Assembly: GCA_021151825.1 (NCBI GenBank)
Contig: JAGKWQ010000006.1
Location: 372,001 to 436,000 of the forward strand
DNA: 64,000 nucleotides
Direction: 5' to 3'
Origin: Cellvibrionaceae bacterium
GTDB lineage: Bacteria > Pseudomonadota > Gammaproteobacteria > Pseudomonadales > Cellvibrionaceae
Shown piece after piece: positions 63,469 through 64,000 of the stretch (the first letter of the stretch is position 1; every line of letters begins with the position of its first letter). The notes under the pieces are model-generated. The model did no database searches and was not told the DNA's origin. It saw nothing but the letters and a program-made list of their open reading frames with translations. The position numbers and the translations under genes were made by a program.

Positions 63469-64000
63469 ATGATCGAAAGTCCGATTCCTCACGTGGTGAG
63501 CCAGTTACAAGACCGCGTTCTCACCCTCAGCCTCAATCGTCCCGAGCGCAAAAATGCGCTTTCACTGGCTATGTATTCTGCGTTGGCGGATTTGATTTCA
63601 AGTGCGGATGCGGATTCGCAAATACGCGTGATTGTACTTACCGGTACCGACGAATTTTTCACCAGTGGCAATGATTTAATGGATTTCATGAATGAGCCGC
63701 AGATTCATGAAAAACACCCTGTGGTACGTTTTATAAACGCGTTGCGCCACTGTGGTAAACCAGTGGTGGCTATAGTGCGTGGCCACGCAGTGGGTATTGG
63801 TACAACGATGTTGCTGCATTGTGATTTGGTGTATGTGGCGGATGACGCGCGTTTGCAATTGCCATTTGTGAATTTGGGATTGTGTCCGGAATACGCAAGT
63901 AGTTTCCTGGTGCCGCGCGTTGTAGGCCAGCAAAAAGCAGCAGAATTATTTTTACTCGGCGAGCCATTTTCCGGCGCAGAAGCGGCGAATATTGGTTTGG
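63469..64000 (+). CDS. Enoyl-CoA hydratase/isomerase family protein (partial, runs off right edge)
   Basis: The frame is open from ATG 63469 to the edge (177 codons). AAGGATAAGAAG precedes the start. It has LNRPERKNALSLAMYSALADL, the oxyanion-hole segment FTSGNDLMDF, and the second oxyanion stretch VRGHAVGIGTTMLLHCDLVYV, with LGLCPEYASS where one catalytic Glu is expected; all are as in the crotonase family. The typical product is an enoyl-CoA hydratase or delta-3,delta-2-enoyl-CoA isomerase in fatty-acid breakdown; the exact reaction cannot be told. It is divergent from argS. Confidence 0.9.
   Translation, partial: MIESPIPHVVSQLQDRVLTLSLNRPERKNALSLAMYSALADLISSADADSQIRVIVLTGTDEFFTSGNDLMDFMNEPQIHEKHPVVRFINALRHCGKPVVAIVRGHAVGIGTTMLLHCDLVYVADDARLQLPFVNLGLCPEYASSFLVPRVVGQQKAAELFLLGEPFSGAEAANIGL

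Overview
The window looks like chromosomal DNA of a free-living, polysaccharide-degrading gammaproteobacterium. My best inference is Cellvibrionaceae, probably Cellvibrio or a close relative. The reasons are the mix of gammaproteobacterial housekeeping genes (rlmKL, rmf, dinG, yqcC-like, ychJ-like, earP/efp) with secreted or lipoprotein carbohydrate enzymes (GH18 chitinase-like, PL3 pectate lyase, CE12-like and CE2-like acetylesterases). Several of these carry the poly-serine linkers typical of that group. I see no rRNA, tRNA, insertion sequence, prophage or CRISPR array, and gene density is high.

Layout. 1-4155 (minus): moxR - DUF58 - DUF4381 - two VWA genes, the last cut by the left edge. 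4409-13603: giant NAD-glutamate dehydrogenase, a DUF2835 gene, pyrD, rmf (minus) and rlmKL. 13671-16832: a parDE-like toxin-antitoxin pair with a dyad operator, an unknown secreted protein and msrPQ. 16839-21832 (minus): GH18 lipoprotein, then an operon of membrane-anchored serine hydrolase, LytS-type kinase and LytTR regulator. 22018-25523 (minus): gdhA, efp and earP. 25676-32289: an MBL hydrolase divergent from a LysR gene, DUF2058, an HTH-membrane protein, an ABC exporter and small membrane or secreted proteins. 32368-36984: a two-gene unit of unknown function (a FIST-like protein and a three-repeat protein with an ISL3-transposase-like N-terminus), a solitary acylating acetaldehyde dehydrogenase and a membrane protein. 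37709-47376: a shortened GlpD-like oxidoreductase, pyrB, a GNAT enzyme, a REC-GGDEF-REC diguanylate cyclase, ychJ-like, two small envelope proteins, an acyltransferase, dinG and yqcC-like. 47487-61393: an envelope and polysaccharide region with a duplicated-module GlyGly-CTERM protein, CE12-like esterase, YCF48-like propeller lipoprotein, PL3 pectate lyase, coiled-coil protein, a 106-bp tandem array of inverted REP-like units, dihaem cytochrome, an esterase-fold protein lacking its catalytic residues, a 7TM-AraC regulator and a CE2-like esterase. 61532-64000: argS and a partial enoyl-CoA hydratase.

How genes work together. EF-P has Arg at position 32 and lies directly downstream of the EarP rhamnosyltransferase that modifies that residue. 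PL3 and CE12 point to pectin use. PyrB and PyrD belong to pyrimidine synthesis, and the two glutamate dehydrogenases suggest separate catabolic and anabolic roles. MsrP/MsrQ repair periplasmic methionine sulfoxide. The least explained items are the 32368-34675 pair, the REP-like array at 55586-55877, the catalytic-site-altered esterase at 57595-58647 and the duplicated GlyGly-CTERM protein at 47487-49184. All calls come from reading the sequence; no database search was possible.
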